Shown here one piece after another: positions 6,574-9,252 of a stretch of DNA of 9,252 nucleotides. The DNA is taken from NCBI GenBank assembly GCA_022013205.1, contig JAKLQT010000207.1, forward strand, positions 1 through 9,252. Reading direction: 5' to 3'. Both the position numbers and the translations under genes were made by a program. Within the stretch, counting starts at the first letter, position 1. The number at the start of each line of letters is the position of its first letter. The notes under the pieces are model-generated. The model was not told the DNA's origin. It ran no database searches and saw only the letters and a list, made by a program, of their open reading frames with translations. The stretch comes from Candidatus Omnitrophota bacterium (GTDB taxonomy: Bacteria > Omnitrophota > Gorgyraeia > B26-G9).

Positions 6574-6782
6574 AAGGTGATTAGAAAATTTTACGCTTAG
6601 CGCAATTTTTCCCGCTTTTGGCAAAACCACCAAATAGGGTGCAAGTTTTAGGTACTGCGGAACTCGTCCTTCGGCTTTTGCCAGGATGGACTTTAGACAG
6701 TTCCGTGCCCTTCGGGTTCCCTAAAACTTACTTCCTATTTGCTTAAAATTGTGAATGCGCTTAAAAATTTCCCAATCACCTT
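6574..6782. repeat. Folded palindromic element B (209 bp), structural relative of element A
   Basis: The outer arms AAGGTGATT (6574-6582) and AATCACCTT (6774-6782) are perfectly complementary. The inner stem 6630-6652 pairs with 6720-6742 at 19 of 23 positions. Side hairpins are TTTT-GGC-AAAA (6616-6626) and CCC-TTC-GGG (6708-6716). The apical hairpin has GTCC/GGAC (6666-6669, 6688-6691) closing GGC-TTTT-GCC (6673-6682). Blocks shared with element A in the same order are ATTTTACGCT (6588), GGTAC (6651), AACTCGTC (6661), AGACAG (6695), GGGTTCCC (6714) and CTTAAAAATT (6760). It has no ORF and is not next to a gene start. It is the same family as A, with different hairpin sequences. Confidence 0.85.
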
Positions 6783-6895
6783 TTTAACCTAAATACGAAA
6801 GAACCAAAAAACTGTCAACTATTGCAGGACAAGACATCTGATTATAATCTTTTACCCTGGCTGCGCTGTCAGGAACAAGGAAAAATATTTTTGTT

Positions 6896-9157
6896 TTATA
6901 TTGACTGAGCAATAAGATTGGTATTCTGAGTTCTTTCACTGCGGAATCTATATTTAGCATAGCAGGTCATATCCATTGTTTCTTTTATCAAATCACTTAG
7001 AGTGAGCAGGTCTAATTCTTTCCGATTCCTATAGGCAAAGAGCACATTAAGTTCCGGTTGTCGTGGAATGTTATCAAAATTAGAGCGTCTTATTGGAAGG
7101 TCTTCGTTGTGAATTTTTCCGCCAAACATTTTCTGTTCCAATCTCACTCTACGCTTAAGCGCTGCGAATTCTAACTTTAGCTGTTCATCTTCAGGGCGCG
7201 TGATCAAATGGCCGGGGCCGTATCTTGCCAGTAAACTACCTTCATCAAAAACTACCATTTGCTGCATTACCCTTTCTCCCGGGGACAAAGCATAAACATC
7301 ATCCGGGATATGTAAAGATGCTTTCTGTGTCTTACAATTGTACTTAGAATCTTTTAAATTTAAAATTCCACAAACCATATCCCCTAAATCTTCTGCCGCG
7401 GCCCTGCCCGCGGCAAGCTTAACCCCGATAAGCACAAAGTAACGATCTTTTAGATTAATAATCCTATGCTCACGCGGAATATTTCCGATATTTCTTGTGT
7501 CTATAAACGGAAAAGGTTTTACGGCATTGCGGGAGTGCCGATTATATATACTTACACTGGCGCCGGTAAACATGCTGTTTATAAATGCCATTGCTGATTT
7601 TTCTTCTTCGCCGCTTCGATAAATATTGTCACCTGTTTTAAAATGCTCATTAAAGTTGTCCAGCATATTATGTTCACTCTGTGTTATGTTATGGGACTTA
7701 GCAAGTTTTCCTTTTAATAATCTTCCTTCATCCGTAAGGCTGCCGTCCGGGTTTACTAAAGCCTTATCATCATCAATAAAGTCGCGGGTGTCAAATTGGT
7801 AATAACCTCCTGTTTCTTCGTCTCTGTGGGTTATGAAAACAGGTTTTCGCATTCCTAACTCAGGCACAGGCATGGACATAAGATATGTCCGGTTTGAGCC
7901 GACGGCTTTTTCCGGCACATAAAGGATCGAGCCAAAGACCGGCAATAAAAATTTTCCCCGGCTGGACGTATACTTACGGCCTTCAGCTATAACAGCTTCA
8001 TCTTTTAATATCTTACTATGAACGATATCTATGCCGCTGCCTGCGCTATTAACTAAAAATCTTGCCTTTACCGTAAACTCATCAGAGCTGTAAGTATGCC
8101 CACTTCGAGATTCCGCGGGTTCTCCGGCTAAATCCCTCACCCGGATAGAATAATAGCCTTTTTCCTCGTTATATTCGGCTTTTGCTACCCGTGCAAAATT
8201 AAGTGTTATTGCTCCGTGGCGGTAAGCGTCTTTTGCCGTATATACTGTAAGCAATTTACCGTCTGTTACATATTCGTAAAAGGTTACAACTGCTTTTATC
8301 TTTTGCGTGTCAAGCTCGGGAAAGTTTTTTTCTATTGAATTCTTACCGATATATAACCGGGGCCGGCCCAGAGAAAAACCGCTTAAAGCCCAATGCAGCA
8401 TTACACCGCAGTAAGTTATCAAAGGAGAGCGTTCTTCAGCTTTATCAAGAACCAGATGAACACGTTTAGCTTTAGTTATCTGGGCGCTTTGTCCGGCAAT
8501 ATTTTCACTTTCCTTGAGTGTCTTCAACGCAAACCGCAGATGGTTCATTGCTGTCTTTAGGTCTTCTTTAACCTCTTTTGCCGTCTCCCGCATTGAATGT
8601 TCTCTATTAAACAGGCGCAAACACCCGCTAAAAGCCTTTCTCAGATACGTCCAGGCCTTTTCTAAATATAACACGCCGCGATGCACAATGTTTCCGGAAT
8701 TACCGCTGGCGTGCTCAGCCCAATCACTGCCTTCTACGACAAATGTCTTAAAGCCTCTTTGCGTAAGGTCTCTCGCTGCCGATGTCCCGGTAATCCCTCC
8801 ACCGATGATAAGAAAATCAAATAGTTCATCTTTTAAATCGCCCTTTGTTATTCTATCAACCATTTTCTTTCGCGTCTGCCAGGAAAATTCTTCGTGCCCT
8901 ACATCCCGCTCTTTTTCAGCGCCAAGCGTATTCATTTCCATAAGACCATATTGTAAAATTTGGTTATTAATCTGCAGTTGAGGGGAAAGATAATAGGCCT
9001 CTTTATCTAACGTGATATGCTCTGTGCCGCACCAGGCACTCTGGCCTATTACCAGTGTCTGTGCCAGTACAAAAATAAATATTCTTGATAATATTTTTGG
9101 TTTTTTAATATTATTGTAACAGTTCAGCTCTGGGAAGAACTCTCTATAATACTTCAA
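6896..9157 (-). CDS. GlpD-like FAD-dependent glycerol-3-phosphate dehydrogenase/oxidoreductase with N-terminal extension
   Basis: A flavoprotein of the DAO/GlpD family, which oxidises glycerol-3-phosphate to dihydroxyacetone phosphate; the substrate here is inferred. Residues 91-165 carry the GlpD pattern: 'FSWQTRKKMVDRI', the FAD-binding GGGITG (119-124) in 'FDFLIIGGGITG', the acidic E142, and 'SGNSGNIVHRGVLYLE', where GlpD proteins usually read HGGLRYLE. A second FAD-contact segment is 'VLIGVKLAAGRAAAEDLGDMV'. A charged helical C-terminal region follows. The 753 residues exceed the usual 500-570, because of about 90 extra N-terminal residues and internal insertions. The extension has a hydrophobic stretch (about residues 22-42) ending 'SAWC', like a signal sequence or anchor, but no twin-arginine motif. 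The start is TTG (9155-9157), preceded directly by an in-frame TAG; GGCGGA four bases upstream is a poor ribosome site. The family call is firm, but the exact start is uncertain. Confidence 0.85.
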   Translation of the reverse strand: MKYYREFFPELNCYNNIKKPKILSRIFIFVLAQTLVIGQSAWCGTEHITLDKEAYYLSPQLQINNQILQYGLMEMNTLGAEKERDVGHEEFSWQTRKKMVDRITKGDLKDELFDFLIIGGGITGTSAARDLTQRGFKTFVVEGSDWAEHASGNSGNIVHRGVLYLEKAWTYLRKAFSGCLRLFNREHSMRETAKEVKEDLKTAMNHLRFALKTLKESENIAGQSAQITKAKRVHLVLDKAEERSPLITYCGVMLHWALSGFSLGRPRLYIGKNSIEKNFPELDTQKIKAVVTFYEYVTDGKLLTVYTAKDAYRHGAITLNFARVAKAEYNEEKGYYSIRVRDLAGEPAESRSGHTYSSDEFTVKARFLVNSAGSGIDIVHSKILKDEAVIAEGRKYTSSRGKFLLPVFGSILYVPEKAVGSNRTYLMSMPVPELGMRKPVFITHRDEETGGYYQFDTRDFIDDDKALVNPDGSLTDEGRLLKGKLAKSHNITQSEHNMLDNFNEHFKTGDNIYRSGEEEKSAMAFINSMFTGASVSIYNRHSRNAVKPFPFIDTRNIGNIPREHRIINLKDRYFVLIGVKLAAGRAAAEDLGDMVCGILNLKDSKYNCKTQKASLHIPDDVYALSPGERVMQQMVVFDEGSLLARYGPGHLITRPEDEQLKLEFAALKRRVRLEQKMFGGKIHNEDLPIRRSNFDNIPRQPELNVLFAYRNRKELDLLTLSDLIKETMDMTCYAKYRFRSERTQNTNLIAQSI

Positions 9158-9187
9158 CTATTCCGCCGAAGAAAAAGTAAACGGCCG

Positions 9188-9235
9188 GCGCTAAAATGCT
9201 TTAATTGATCGCGTTCATTTTAAGCGCATTTTTTT
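9188..9235. terminator. Inverted repeat followed by a T-run upstream of the GlpD-like gene
   Basis: GCGCTAAAATG (9188-9198) and CATTTTAAGCGC (9216-9227) are inverted copies differing by one extra base, with a 17-nt spacer, followed by seven T residues (9229-9235). On the plus strand this has the form of an intrinsic terminator, but no plus-strand gene lies just upstream. It may instead be an operator in the GlpD-like gene's leader, or a boundary between divergent units. Confidence is low for function, good for the symmetry. Confidence 0.4.
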
Positions 9236-9236
9236 C

Positions 9237-9242
9237 TTGACA
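9237..9242 (+). promoter_or_regulatory. Possible -35 box of an outward-facing promoter
   Basis: A consensus TTGACA lies ten bases from the right edge on the plus strand. The matching -10 box would fall outside the window, so the promoter cannot be confirmed. If real, it would drive a gene divergent from the GlpD-like gene. Confidence 0.3.
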
Positions 9243-9252
9243 TTTTCCGAGC

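Noticed and set aside
4720..6782. Elements A and B as integron attC sites
   Set aside because: They are longer than typical attC sites, and the ends differ between copies rather than carrying the conserved attC core; no integron integrase or cassette array is present in the window.
8514..8981. A 155-codon open frame on the plus strand
   Set aside because: It lies wholly within the GlpD-like gene on the opposite strand, which has clear family motifs; the overlapping frame has none.

Overview
The window looks like a chromosomal segment of a Gram-negative, probably uncultured bacterium. The RND pump paired with a TolC-type outer membrane protein requires a double membrane. The base composition is moderately AT-rich. 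The N-terminus of the last gene (a hydrophobic segment, then a short 'YYLSPQLQ' stretch) resembles leader regions I associate with candidate phylum Omnitrophota. That taxonomic guess is inference from one motif, not a marker-gene assignment.

Layout. Positions 1-140 hold the end of a dispersed repeat and the leader of the first gene. Positions 141-4711 (+) are a two-gene efflux operon: an RND inner-membrane permease followed 2 bp later by a TolC-like outer membrane channel. No periplasmic adaptor gene lies in the window. Positions 4720-4928 hold a 209-bp folded palindromic element (element A). Positions 5022-5381 (+) encode a small DUF4186 protein. Positions 5431-5692 form a MITE-like element with imperfect terminal inverted repeats, and its right end matches positions 11-46. 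Positions 5742-6179 (-) encode a SlyD-like FKBP prolyl isomerase. Positions 6180-6895 contain no gene; they are a mosaic of short degenerate repeats followed by a second 209-bp folded element (element B). Positions 6896-9157 (-) encode a GlpD-like FAD oxidoreductase with an unusual N-terminal extension. The right end holds an inverted repeat and a possible outward-facing promoter.

Functionally, only the two efflux genes clearly work together, as inner and outer parts of one tripartite exporter. The other genes look like independent single-gene units for protein folding, flavin redox metabolism and an unknown role. The most unusual content is in the intergenic spaces. Elements A and B have little long identity but share six short sequence blocks in the same order, similar spacing, the same overall length and the same predicted fold: long stem, two side hairpins, apical hairpin. 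The hairpin and stem sequences differ between copies yet stay self-complementary, which points to selection on structure or to a mobile foldback element.
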